The notes below the pieces were generated by a model. That model was not told the DNA's origin. It saw nothing but the letters and a program-made list of their open reading frames with translations, and made no database searches. Source: Hirudo medicinalis (lineage: Eukaryota; Annelida; Clitellata; Hirudinida; Hirudinidae). Taken from it: a stretch of DNA of 64,000 nt. Every line of letters starts with the position of its first letter. Position 1 is the stretch's first letter. Both the position numbers and the translations under genes were made by a program. Shown piece by piece: positions 1 to 9,329 of the stretch. The stretch spans positions 74,317 to 138,316 of the forward strand of contig MPNW01000077.1 in assembly GCA_011800805.1 (NCBI GenBank), in the 5' to 3' direction.

Positions 1-98
1 ATAACTATTATTTAACTATATAACTATTATTTAACTATATAACTATTATTTAACTATATAACTATTATTTAACTATATAACTATTATTTAACTATATA
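1..98. repeat. 19-bp AT-rich tandem repeat at left edge
   Basis: A 19-bp unit (ataactattatttaactat) repeats about five times without visible mismatches, starting at the first base, so the array probably continues to the left of the window. It is AT-rich satellite-like DNA with no coding content. Confidence 0.95.
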
Positions 99-219
99 AT
101 AAATATAATTATTACAATCAATTGTTTCACCACGAAGCATGCATTAAACCAATCAAATTTTACTTTTCTATGGAAAGTTGAAGTTGAAATAGTTGCTTGC
201 CTAATACGAGTTGACTTAC

Positions 220-391
220 CATCCTCTTGTCACACGATGTCATGATGTCATCCACCTTGATTTCATTGTCAGTATCCTCGTCTTCGAGAGGTTCTTGTTT
301 GGAAGTTACACCGTCGATGCTATTCTCTTTACCAGCGGATACAGCTCCATGGCAAAGGACTTTCTTCGCATCAAGTTGAACATTACAAACT
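220..391 (-). CDS. Putative internal exon of an unidentified gene running off the left edge
   Basis: On the minus strand an open frame lies between a plausible acceptor (pyrimidine-rich tract then TTCAG, ending at 392) and a textbook donor GTAAGT at 219-214. The frame reads CNVQLDAKKVLCHGAVSAGK, then an acidic stretch containing KQEPLEDEDTDNE and KVDDIM. There is no in-frame ATG at the start, so it would be an internal exon. Any downstream exons lie outside the window and no upstream exon was recognised. The family is unknown. The perfect donor and non-repetitive acidic content support an exon, but the length is short and chance cannot be excluded. Confidence 0.35.
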
Positions 392-590
392 CTGAACTCA
401 GATCGAAAGAAAAGCACAATTTCTTAAGGGGACTGTATTTTGAACACTTTTGTTCAGGTAGAAAGTAAGCCTAAGCCTAACTCGTACAATTCACAAAAAG
501 TGTTCTTTTCGTTGTCACGAAATTTATTGTAATAAGGCTAACAATTGTCAGCTATACTGACACAAAATTGTTTAATGATATTCAAATATC

Positions 591-670
591 GTTAAAATCA
601 GGTCGAAATTTGACTCGTGGTCTTGAAATCAAATCAAATTGCTATGCCCCCTGACCTTTGGTGCTAAGCT
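591..670 (+). repeat. Dispersed repeat, copy 1 (ggtcgaaat family)
   Basis: This segment begins aaaatcaggtcgaaat, continues with gactcgtggt, and ends with ccccctgacctttggtgct. The same beginning and end recur at about 1688-1806 in the same orientation, with a longer middle in the second copy. It looks like two members of an interspersed element, family unknown. Confidence 0.7.
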
Positions 671-682
671 TAAAATATCAGC

Positions 683-806
683 TCCCAGCTGATCATTTCC
701 AAAGCCATTCGAATGCATATGTTCAGCAGTCAAGGGAACCCAGGACATGGGACCACCGAAACAATCCAAATTATAATCACCAATCAAATGGTAAATATTA
801 TAAAAG
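683..806 (+). pseudogene. Partial duplicate of NFX1 exon 1
   Basis: By eye, 124 bases align without gaps to 9769-9892 in exon 1 of the NFX1 gene in this window, with about 20 mismatches. The same orientation and frame are kept and the copy has no stop across the aligned stretch. It preserves the motifs VQQ and [10 protein letters not shown] (gene: [10 protein letters not shown]). Similarity stops abruptly on both sides: on the left next to the dispersed repeat ending near 670, on the right after taaaag, where the copy soon reaches TAA. It is too short to be a gene and is best read as a fragment of an NFX1 duplication about 9 kb upstream of the real gene. Confidence 0.8.
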
Positions 807-1687
807 TTTATACTAAAATAACATTTGGGTCAATATGAGTAAATATTTTAATTAAGGTCTTTTTTCACATTTATTTTTCAATCGCCAGAAAAATTTACAA
901 AAATCTCAAATCATTTACAATGACTGATGCATGGATGTGCTGTAACTTTTAATTATTCCTCGCTCAAACTTGGACATATTTCGACTCGAGGGCGATTTAA
1001 GAATGCCCGCGATATGCCAAAGAATGTTTTGAAGGCAAGCAAACATCTGAGAATGCCCAACAATTCCCCATAACATTGATGAAGTATTCACCTCATTTAA
1101 AAATGCCTGAGTCAAACTGGACAATTCTGTGATTCGGCATTGAAGTAATCTGATTAATGTTTTATTAAGTAATTTTATTAACTAACTCATTAGTTACTTT
1201 TTTCCTGGAAGCTTCCGGAGAGATCGACTTCGATTTGATAAAACCTTAAACAGAGCAGCAGACAATCAATAGAAGGTGAAAAATGCCCTAATCACAGATT
1301 TAAACAGACAATTTTGCCTATGACCAAACAATTGGGGGTGTTAACCAAGGGCCTGGGTGCATCTCCCAGGCCTGACTGTAGACTTGACCGTGGATGTCAG
1401 CTGACTACCTTTTTTGCTTTTCCAAGACCAAATTGAACTTCTTGCGAGTCTAAGAAGATTTACGGTTGCTTGGAAGAGCGCCATCCTTCGTACAGCTATT
1501 GGAGGTGTCTTTAAAATGTTGAGAGGTAAATAGCCTCCATACAGGGAAAGGAGGAAGGCAAACAATTCCTGGCCAAAATATCAACGAGGGGAATGAGCTC
1601 ATCATGATAAGAAATTTGCATAGGGATCAAGACACATTCTAAACAATATCAATGGACTTTGATTAATTTGGTTCAAATATATCAATA

Positions 1688-1806
1688 AAATCAGGTCGAA
1701 ATCAGGCTCGTAGTTTTGCAGTTCCGTTGAACATACGCAACTATCATCAAATAGGATTCATTAGGGACGTCATTTTGCGACGACCCCCGACCTTCGGTGC
1801 TTAAAC
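1688..1806 (+). repeat. Dispersed repeat, copy 2 (ggtcgaaat family)
   Basis: This is the second copy of the element at 591-670: it starts aaaatcaggtcgaaat, then gctcgtagt, and ends cccccgaccttcggtgctt. Its internal part is about 40 bp longer than in copy 1. Orientation is the same. Confidence 0.7.
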
Positions 1807-2057
1807 TTTATTTCCATAGAGGGACTCAGCGAGAAACTTCATGCAACAACCTCTAATGTATATCGCAAAATTACAGAACAAAAAAATCAAATTGATGAAA
1901 GACGTTTTATTAAAACTGCTTAAATTCAAAAAACATTTTAAAATAAGAGAAACAGTTGGAAACTTCAATTACGTAATTCAATTAAAATGGTTGCACTATG
2001 GCATCGTAATTCATAGCCCACGAAATGAATGTAATATTTGCTTTCGATGAGAAATTT

Positions 2058-2298
2058 CCTTCAATATTCTTTATCTATTATTTAAAAATCTTATAAACTC
2101 TAAATATTGCAAGGTATTCTTTAATTGATTCATTTGTTTTGTTTTCTTACATTTCACGGTGCCTACTTGTAACGTGTTGATGAGGTCAGTCTGATAGCGG
2201 AAGCGTTAAGGCTGACCATTGAGTTATTAAATTTTAGTTTCTTTTGCGGATTTAATGTTTGCGTTTAAGGTATTTTGTTGAATAAAATTTCTCTGACT
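2058..2298 (+). repeat. Interspersed element with conserved core, copy 1
   Basis: Starting ccttcaatattctttatc and ending gaataaaatttctct, this ~240-bp segment matches 25495-25729 along its whole length. The best-conserved part is the core ggtgcctacttg / cgtgttgatgaggtcagtct / gatagcggaagcg. Both copies lie on the plus strand. The length fits a SINE or another short non-autonomous element, but no tRNA-like head was found, so the class is unknown. Confidence 0.85.
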
Positions 2299-2465
2299 CA
2301 TTGAGGTGGCCCAATTAATTGTACTTATTTTATGGTGATCATTATCACCTTTGGTTTATTTTCTGTTTTCCTTTTTTGAGTTCATTAATGCATTTGAGTT
2401 CAAAATGCATTAACTTAAGAATATCCACAATGACTTCAGAGAACATTTTGAAAATCTGTAATTTT

Positions 2466-2492
2466 TGCACGTTTCCGCTATCAGACTGGCCC
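2466..2492 (-). repeat. Inverted isolated copy of the interspersed-element core
   Basis: Read on the minus strand this is gagggccagtctgatagcgg followed by aaacg. It is nearly identical to the core of the elements at 2058-2298 and 25495-25729. Sequence on either side does not match those elements. Confidence 0.65.
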
Positions 2493-2527
2493 TCTTTATA
2501 AAATGTTTGAGTATAGGCTTTGAATGC

Positions 2528-3214
2528 CTAAACTTTTGTATATTTGCTGCTCAAGTGTTTGTTTCTGTGGAGAGTATCGTAGTCCAAACTTGTGTCTTCC
2601 GAGTCCTTCCAATCGAACAAGAATTTTCTACCACTACTGCTCCTGGGTGCCTTGTTCTGTTCTGATTCGAGAAGATGTCTTTCCCTGGCAGCTTCAAATT
2701 CTCTGTCTATTTCACTCATATCCATAACTACGATCTTTATCTCTTTATCAAGGTCTCTTCTAACTCTCTCACAGCTGTCCATCTTGTAGGATTCCTTGGA
2801 CATCTTTAAATAATCCTCATGTTTCTTTCTTTGTTCTCCCATTCTCTTCCCCTGTTGCTCTTCTTCTTCTTGTTTTGCCCTAAGAGCTTCCGTTGCTCTC
2901 TCTTTCTTCGAGCGAAACGTTGGCTTACTTTCAGCAACTTCTTTAGCTTTCCTCAGAGCCAATAACTCTTCAAGAGATAAAGGGACCCTTTTCTTAGAAA
3001 TCACTTTTTCGGGTCGTGGATCATGTTCCACCTTAACATGACGTGCGATCTCAGGCAACCTAATTTTCGGTGAACTAAATCTGCGCCTTTTAGGTGATCT
3101 TTCTTTGCTTAATTCCCTGCCTCTTTTCGAACTTCTGTGAATGTCATCGGATAATGATTTCAAACTCATGCACGGAGAAATTACTTGCTTGTTTTTGCAA
3201 CAACAATGCGTCAT
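2528..3214 (-). pseudogene. Truncated DDX23/PRP28-like N-terminal ORF, probable retro-fragment
   Basis: A single uninterrupted 228-codon frame starts with ATG at 3214 and ends with TAG at 2528. It matches the non-catalytic N-terminal half of DDX23, the U5 snRNP DEAD-box helicase PRP28: an Arg/Ser/Lys-rich start, then VPLSLEELLALRKAKE, KPTFRSKKERATEALRAKQE and KFLFDWKDSEDTSLDYDTLH, which in DDX23 precede the helicase core. After that the sequence diverges and stops. No DEAD, SAT or HRIGR motif is present on this strand downstream. Recognised genes here have many introns, so an intronless fragment points to a truncated retrocopy, though a short expressed protein is possible because the frame is intact. 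It cannot be a helicase. Confidence 0.7.
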
Positions 3215-3250
3215 ATTTCTTTATAAATTAATCTAGAGTTTGATTAAAAT

Positions 3251-3660
3251 TGTAAAATGTGTAAGGCTTTATAAAGTGCTTTGGTTGTTTGTTAAGTTAA
3301 ATATAATATTTTTATCTGCACCCGAACGAAAAATGAATGAAAAAGATCGCAATTATTAAAATAAAATTGATAAAGCGTAATTAAAAATTTAATTTTTTTT
3401 TTAATTATTAATTTAATAACGTAATTTAATAATTTAATTGTAATCTCTTTTTTGATCGCAAACAAAAACAATAAAAGTGAAATAGTTTGTGAACGAGTTA
3501 ATTACAATTAGAAAAATCAGATTGTAAGATATATAAGGCTTTATAAAGTGCGTTGGTTGTTTGTTAAGTTAAATATAATATTTTTATCTACACCTGAACG
3601 AAAAATAAATGAAAAATGTCGCAATTATTAAAAAAACTGATAAAATGTCATTAAAAATAA
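3251..3660. repeat. Direct repeat, ~274-bp spacing, 1.5 copies
   Basis: Two stretches starting with aaggctttataaagtgc and continuing through ttggttgtttgttaagttaa and the acgaaaaat(a/g)aatgaaaaa part lie at about 3262-3390 and 3536-3660, same orientation, nearly identical. The intervening DNA is AT-rich. No coding content seen. Confidence 0.85.
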
Positions 3661-4701
3661 TTCATAACTAATTCAAAATTCATAATTCAAAAATAAAAAA
3701 TAATTTCGAAGCCCAAGTGAGGTTGGGTGATTGTGTGGATGCCTGTCTTTTTTCTAGATATTTTATAATCGTCTGGCGTAAGCCATCCAACAATGAAGGT
3801 AATATTTTCGTATTTAATGTCTTCTGAGTTTCGCAGAAATTTATTGGAAAAGTGATTTATTTTGAAATTACGCTGATATTAATAAAGCACAAGAAAATAA
3901 TAACATAGAAATAACAAGAAAATATAAAATTAATCACTTTAAAAAAATAGTTGAAACTCCTGTGAATGTGTTCGCGTCTCCTTAAGGAACATTGCAGCTC
4001 AAGAGTTCATTCGAGAATCACATCTTTCTTATAATTGTGTCTTACAAAACAACTTTTTCGAAGACCGAATCCATCTGCATGATGTGCTCAACATTTTTTT
4101 CCGAAAGGGAATTTTGCTCGTCCAATTAGAATTTTTCGCAAGTTGGAATGTGCGCAATCGTCTGTTTACCCCAATAACATTATGTAAATATCATAATATA
4201 TATAATAGTGTATTTATATTGTTAAAATAAAAATATATCCAATAATATAACGTTACATTATAAATAATATAATTAATTAAATATATTCTAGAACTAGTTT
4301 TATTCCGATACTCGTAACTTGAAATAACTTGCAATGGACGACATTTTCCAAGTACAACGTTCGTTTAGTTTTACTGAGTCCTGAAAATTCATGCACGAAA
4401 GCACTGAGAGCATATGTTTATATGCAGAAATTAAATTTAAATACTTTTGATCAATGGCATTTAATCAATCAATTAATAAAATCAACATTGTTATACAATA
4501 ATTTATTAGATATTAATTTATTAAAGTTTATATTAATTAAGTAAAAGTTACGCGGTAATAGTAATTTATTTTATTTTAATTAATAAATGTATTGAATTAT
4601 TTTAGTAACTTTTCAATGATAAAAAGGTAATGTAATATTTTAAAATTGTTATTTTAAATTTCCATTTAATAAAGTATCAAACGTTCAAGTTGGTCCTTCA
4701 A

Positions 4702-5030
4702 AGCATTTTAGTGCCAACAAGAAAATATGTCCGTGAAGTTGAAATGGCAATTTAATGCACGATATTCCATGCTTAATTTATTTCCTACAACAACCTAAAA
4801 ACAGTCATATTTGTAAAAAAAAAATATGGCTATTAATGTCGCTCCAGTTAAACGTTGACTTTGAAAAAATCACGGCTTATTGCATATGTATTTTCACTAA
4901 AGTTATAAATAAATTATGATGATTTGGTGCTTAACTTATAGAAATGTCAAACGATGACATCTTCAAGCGGACAATAGCCTTTTAAAACCTTGAATTCATT
5001 ATCTCACCGTTTAACGACAATTCTTACTAT
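4702..5030. repeat. Duplicated block downstream of membrane-gene copy A
   Basis: About 325 bp starting agcattttagtgccaacaag and ending near the taacgaca motif are almost identical to 6310-6636. The block lies just 3' of gene copy A, as its twin lies 3' of copy B, so it marks the repeat unit of a tandem duplication. Between the two blocks the gene exons are more diverged than the blocks themselves. Confidence 0.95.
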
Positions 5031-5309
5031 TTACTATTGTTCCAATACATTTTGATACTGATCATACATGTTTGTAAGAATGCTATGGCAATGCAGATTC
5101 AGATGATTGAAGCTGGGCACTAACTAACAATCGATAGCAGCAACGATTTGGCTCGCAGGACAGCATACAATTGTAGCACACACTTGAGTTATCGCATTTT
5201 AAACACTGATTGGTTGTAGAACTGAACCGTCGCCATCAAAATTTATTCCTTTATGTGTTTTGCCAATTTTTCATTGATTTGAGAGATGTTTCGAGCTTCT
5301 AAAATCTTT

Positions 5310-6097
5310 TCACACGCACGGATAAGCTAAAAAAAAAAATCAAATTTGTTAAGTTAAATGTTTCAACCAATGTCGGCCAAAAAATCAAGAAATTTACATC
5401 TGGTCCTCTTTCCAGCTGCAACAAACCTTGCAATTATGTTTACTATCGCAAGTAGGGCGGCGATCGTGCCGATGACGATTAAGATAACTGCAATTAAAGC
5501 CTCTAAATTATATTTTTAAAATATATATGAATTGCTTCTAGTTTCATTTTAAAATGCTTTGCGAATAACTTTTATTACAAATGAGATCATAGTTACTTCT
5601 GGCCTCTAGGGGAGCTTCCCAAAATCTATTTGGGTATTCTACATCTGTAATATAATTTAATTATCAATCCACTTTTTGTCTACAAACCCGGACATCGTAT
5701 CGTAAAGATAGAGAACACATAAAAATTCGGAGAATGATAGAAGTGAACTAACTCAGTATATCGTGTTTTCCATTATGAGATGTGCATTGCAATCAAAAAT
5801 ACTAACCTAGACAAGGCAACTTAGTCCAATTTGTCTCGTTACGACGGCAATATTCATCAGGCAGCGAACAATTGTTAAGCAGCAGATTCCCACCAAAACA
5901 AACACGGCTGAAAACATCATTTCTGTCAATGAAGTCGAAATAATAAATCTAAGATCAATTAGTTAAAGTAATCACTTGGTATTTCCTATGAGGGTCCCAT
6001 CTCTAATGACTTGCTCTTCGTTCTTGTCATCACTTATGCACCACCAGTCACCACTTGGACACAGGTCGCAGTTTGTACCTCTTGAGCGAAAAAACAT
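5310..6097 (-). CDS. Small Cys-rich single-pass membrane protein (unrecognised family), tandem copy A
   Basis: Five exons join in phase to give 131 residues: 6097-5976, 5907-5807, 5644-5579, 5487-5398, 5326-5310, all GT-AG. Residues 1-97 are Cys-rich (TNCDLCPSGDWWC, NRVCFGGN, NNCSLPDEYC, KLPC) with three N-glycosylation sequons (NCS, NET, NWT). Exon 4 encodes a transmembrane segment (ILIVIGTIAALLAIVNII) followed by a short basic tail (GKRTRSYPCV). The predicted topology is an extracellular Cys-rich head and tiny cytosolic tail. A TATA box lies ~80 bp upstream of the ATG. No family is recognised. Frame upstream of the ATG is open and hydrophobic (HLFVIFV before MFFRS), so a non-AUG or upstream-exon signal peptide is possible. 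The degraded paralogue at 7258-7552 has matching exon boundaries, which supports the model. Confidence 0.7.
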
Positions 6098-6173
6098 GAC
6101 GAAGATTACGAACAGATGACTGACTCCTCCAGAATGTTTATTCACAACCACGAAAACTACGTCTAGACTGGCT

Positions 6174-6182
6174 CCTTATATA
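6174..6182 (-). promoter_or_regulatory. TATA box of membrane-gene copy A
   Basis: On the minus strand TATATAAGG lies about 77 bp upstream of the ATG at 6097. A start site ~30 bp downstream would leave a 5' leader of roughly 50 nt. This is the only candidate promoter element near this gene. Confidence 0.55.
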
Positions 6183-6309
6183 GACACTCCGGAGAATGCA
6201 CAGATAATTATTCATGAATATAAAGAAATAATAGAAAAAAGGCATTCATTTAGCAAAGCTATTCAAATATTTCTTTTCTATGCTACAAAGACAACATGTT
6301 TATTGTCAG

Positions 6310-6636
6310 AGCATTTTAGTGCCAACAAGAAAATATGTCCGTGAAGTTGAAATGGCAATTTAATGCACGATATTCCATGCTTAATTTATTTCCTACAACA
6401 ACCTAAAAACAGTCATATTTGTAAAAAAAATATGGCGATTAATGTCGCTCCAGTTAAACTTTGACTTCGAAAAAATCACGGCTTATTGCATATGTATTTT
6501 CACTAAAGTTATAAATAAATTATGATGATTTGGTGCTTAACTTATAGAAATGTCAAACGATGACATCTTCAAGCGGACAAAAGCCTTTTAAAACCTTGAA
6601 TTCATTATATCGCCGTATAACGACAGTTCCCTGCAC
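6310..6636. repeat. Duplicated block downstream of membrane-gene copy B
   Basis: Second copy of the block at 4702-5030, same orientation, with only scattered differences (for example a shorter A-run and cgccgtataacgacag near the end). It defines a tandem duplication with an offset of 1,608 bp here and ~1,900 bp at the gene exons, because about 300 bp were gained between block and gene in copy B. Confidence 0.95.
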
Positions 6637-7257
6637 AACACCTAAACAAACTTTGCATAACTGATACCTGTTTTGAGTAATACAGGTGGTAATAAAGTAA
6701 TACAGTAATGCATTCTACAAATCAGCTTTGTTGCTAGCAATTCTAATTATTGCAATTCCATCAATAATTCCATTAGTGCACCATTTATTTGCAAATATTA
6801 CAGTATTCTGTAATAATTCTATTGCCTTTGTTTGAAATATGATTCTTTTGCTTTAGGACAACGTTATTCAAATCACCGTGACATCGTTGTATATCGTACT
6901 ACTGTTGATTGATGTATTAGGCGGACTCGACTTATTTAAATTGTTCATGATTAATTGTTTAGGCTATTTAGGTCCTTCCCTTTTTTTTCTTGATGCTTCT
7001 GGAAGTGTTTCCATTGCCACATTTCAGATCACATTTGAGTGTTAAGAATTGCTACACTGCGTTGTCAAATGTTTAAAAACGAATTTCATCATTTATGCAC
7101 ACGCGTGTGTTCTCGGCATTGTAAACAGACGCATCAAAATTTATCCCACTGTGTGGTACGTCAAATTTTTCATTGATTTGAGCTTCCAGCTTCTAAAAAT
7201 TTATTTTCTTTATATTGGACAATTTCAATGATATTTCCAGCTTTTACAAGTGTTCAC

Positions 7258-7552
7258 CTACGGACATCCTAGAAAACAAAATGGCTTGAGTTAAATGTTT
7301 AATGAAGGGTAAAATTCTAGAAATTTACTTCTTTTGATAAGAATATACATCTTAAAGATGGAGCACAAAATCGCCACAAATAAGGCGATCATGTATATGA
7401 TACCTGCAAATATAGCTTTTGAATTAAATTATTTTATTAATGAATTGCTTGTAGTTTCACGTTAAAATGTTTTTGAATGATTTCAAAACAAATGAGATCA
7501 TAATTACGTGAGGCTTCTTTGAGAGCTGACCAACTCTCAATTGGGTCATCCA
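7258..7552 (-). pseudogene. Decayed tandem copy B of the small membrane-protein gene
   Basis: Three exons correspond to exons 3-5 of copy A: 7552-7490 (DDPIESWSALKEASRNYDLI, aligned with VEYPNRFWEAPLEARSNYDLI in copy A), 7403-7329 (transmembrane, IIYMIALFVAILCSIFKMYI) and 7268-7258 (tail RCP then stop). Phases match copy A. No equivalents of the Cys-rich exons 1 and 2 were found upstream, where a transposon-like insert starts at about 7698. The donor after the first exon is GTTTTG instead of GTAATA. The missing 5' half and weak donor indicate a pseudogene, although the remaining frames are open. Confidence 0.65.
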
Positions 7553-7697
7553 CTGCAATATAATTTAATTATCAATCCATTTATGATCACGTCTACAATC
7601 TTAGACATCGTATCGTAAAGATAGAGAACACATAAAAATTCAGAGCTAAGTGGAAAGCAAAGCTACTTTCTCATATCCATTTTTATCAGAACAAGTG

Positions 7698-7880
7698 TTG
7701 TCAGGGCCGCCGAGAGTGAATGGGAAAGGGGAGCCAATGCCCTGGGGTAAGGAAAATTTTTGGGCCCGCCCTGGTTTTAAAATATTACAATTTTGCTATC
7801 ATAACCTTTTTTTTGCTTTTGCATTACCAAATTGACATAACGTAAGGGCCCGCGGCTGCTGAGCCTAGAGTCCAGAAATT
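7698..7880. mobile_element. Probable non-autonomous DNA-transposon remnant
   Basis: A locally GC-rich insert in AT-rich DNA starts cagggccgccgagag and ends near gggcccgcggctgctgag; the ends are roughly complementary (agggccgcc against ggcccgcgg). Internal pieces (gagccaatgccctggggt, ttttgggcccgcc) resemble a type of non-autonomous DNA element common in animal genomes. No clean target-site duplication was found. It lies where the 5' exons of copy B should be. Confidence 0.45.
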
Positions 7881-8262
7881 TCTGACGGCATCCATGGATA
7901 TTATGATATTTAGATATATAAGTCAATAACTTTATTAAGTTATTTACAAATATTTGATCTCCATAATTAAATAGGTCTCACATCTTATATATAAAAATGA
8001 CTGTTTGTGTGTATGTAAGCTCATCATGTTGATTGGATGAAACAATCTCCTCTCAGAAAATGATTTGAAATCTTCAAATATTTGAAGACTGCGGTTATGA
8101 AAATGAGAAGAAACTCTAACAATATAGAGCGTGCACAAATTGATGAAAATTAATAAAGTCTCCAAGTTCAGGGTTTCTACATCGCCTGCTATAAAGACAA
8201 CTATTCCAAGAGTCTGACATATTTTCAACACGTTATAACAATTGTTAATATAGATATGATAC

Positions 8263-8294
<32 letters not shown>

Positions 8295-9329
8295 AATAAT
8301 GACAATGATAATGACAATGACAACGACAATGACAATGACAATTATAATGAGAATGATGATACGAAAACCGCCTGTCCTTTCATAAATAAAAGTGATATAA
8401 TAAAAAGCAGCAAATTTGAAATTGCTATTTAATTCTAGTTCATTTATATATATATAATAGCGCAATATGCAAAGCTTCGGAGGTGCCTAGTAATAGCTTT
8501 ATTAATGCCTTTTGTATATCCAAGTAAATCGGGTAGCAGCGAACATCACAAAATAAAATACAATGAAAACAAAAACACAAGTTCGCAAAGTCATAGGTCT
8601 CGGCTATTTTTATAGATCCACTTATATTAGTTCCACACTAGTAGAATTGATAAGCATGGAGCTCAACTCGTATGGATTTATTTTCTCTTATTTTTCTCAG
8701 GCCCGATTAGGCCGGGCAAAGCCAGAAGCGCCTTTTGATAACCATTTATATCTTTCCCAAGGGCGCTTATGGAACATTACAATTGTTGCCATTGCTGCCG
8801 CGTAGAGGAGCGCAACCATGAGCATTCGGAGTTTTGAGGAGGCCTGCGCCATTTTGGGGGCCCCTCTGTCAAGTTACGTAAATTTCGCTAATGGAAATGC
8901 CAAAAAAAAAGGTCACGATGCAAGTTTCGAGGGCCTCTTTGAAGCAGCATCTGAAAGGGCTGAAACGCAACCATCCGAGATAATTATCATTTTTTGGTTC
9001 AATAGATTTCCATTATCCTCCAGTATAGTTGTAAAATAGACTGCAATAAAATAAACAACAACCAATTGTAACGGTTATTGAAACATGAATTTGATAGAAT
9101 AATTTCTTAAAATAAAGGCAAAATATTATATTGCACTATAACGTTATCATTAAAATTATGTTGAATCTGAACACATAATAAAATATAAAATACTGCTACT
9201 TAGGCTTGTTTATTAAGTTGTTGCGCAAGCTCTGCCATACGAGAATCGACGGCACCCGGTCTTCTGGTTCTAATTTTCGCCCATTTCTTTTGCCGGATAA
9301 ATTAATTTAAGCTGAAATTTTGTTAGTGA
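7881..9329. other. Spacer between membrane-gene copy B and NFX1
   Basis: No gene was found. The stretch holds an imperfect (AAT)n/(GACAAT)n microsatellite at about 8262-8345, which produces a meaningless poly-Ile frame on the minus strand. A GC-richer patch around 8698-8890 (ggcccgattaggccgggc and onwards) looks like transposon debris. The NFX1 promoter must lie in its last part, but no TATA box is evident. Confidence 0.6.

Noticed and set aside
1..98. CRISPR-like array
   Set aside because: The 19-bp units are contiguous with no spacers, AT-only in character, and the genome is animal.
915..1124. 69-residue minus-strand frame
   Set aside because: Isolated, no recognisable content and no splice signals; likely chance.
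1341..1565. 74-residue minus-strand frame (LLSLYGGYLPLNILK...)
   Set aside because: No ATG, splice context or family resemblance; length is within chance.
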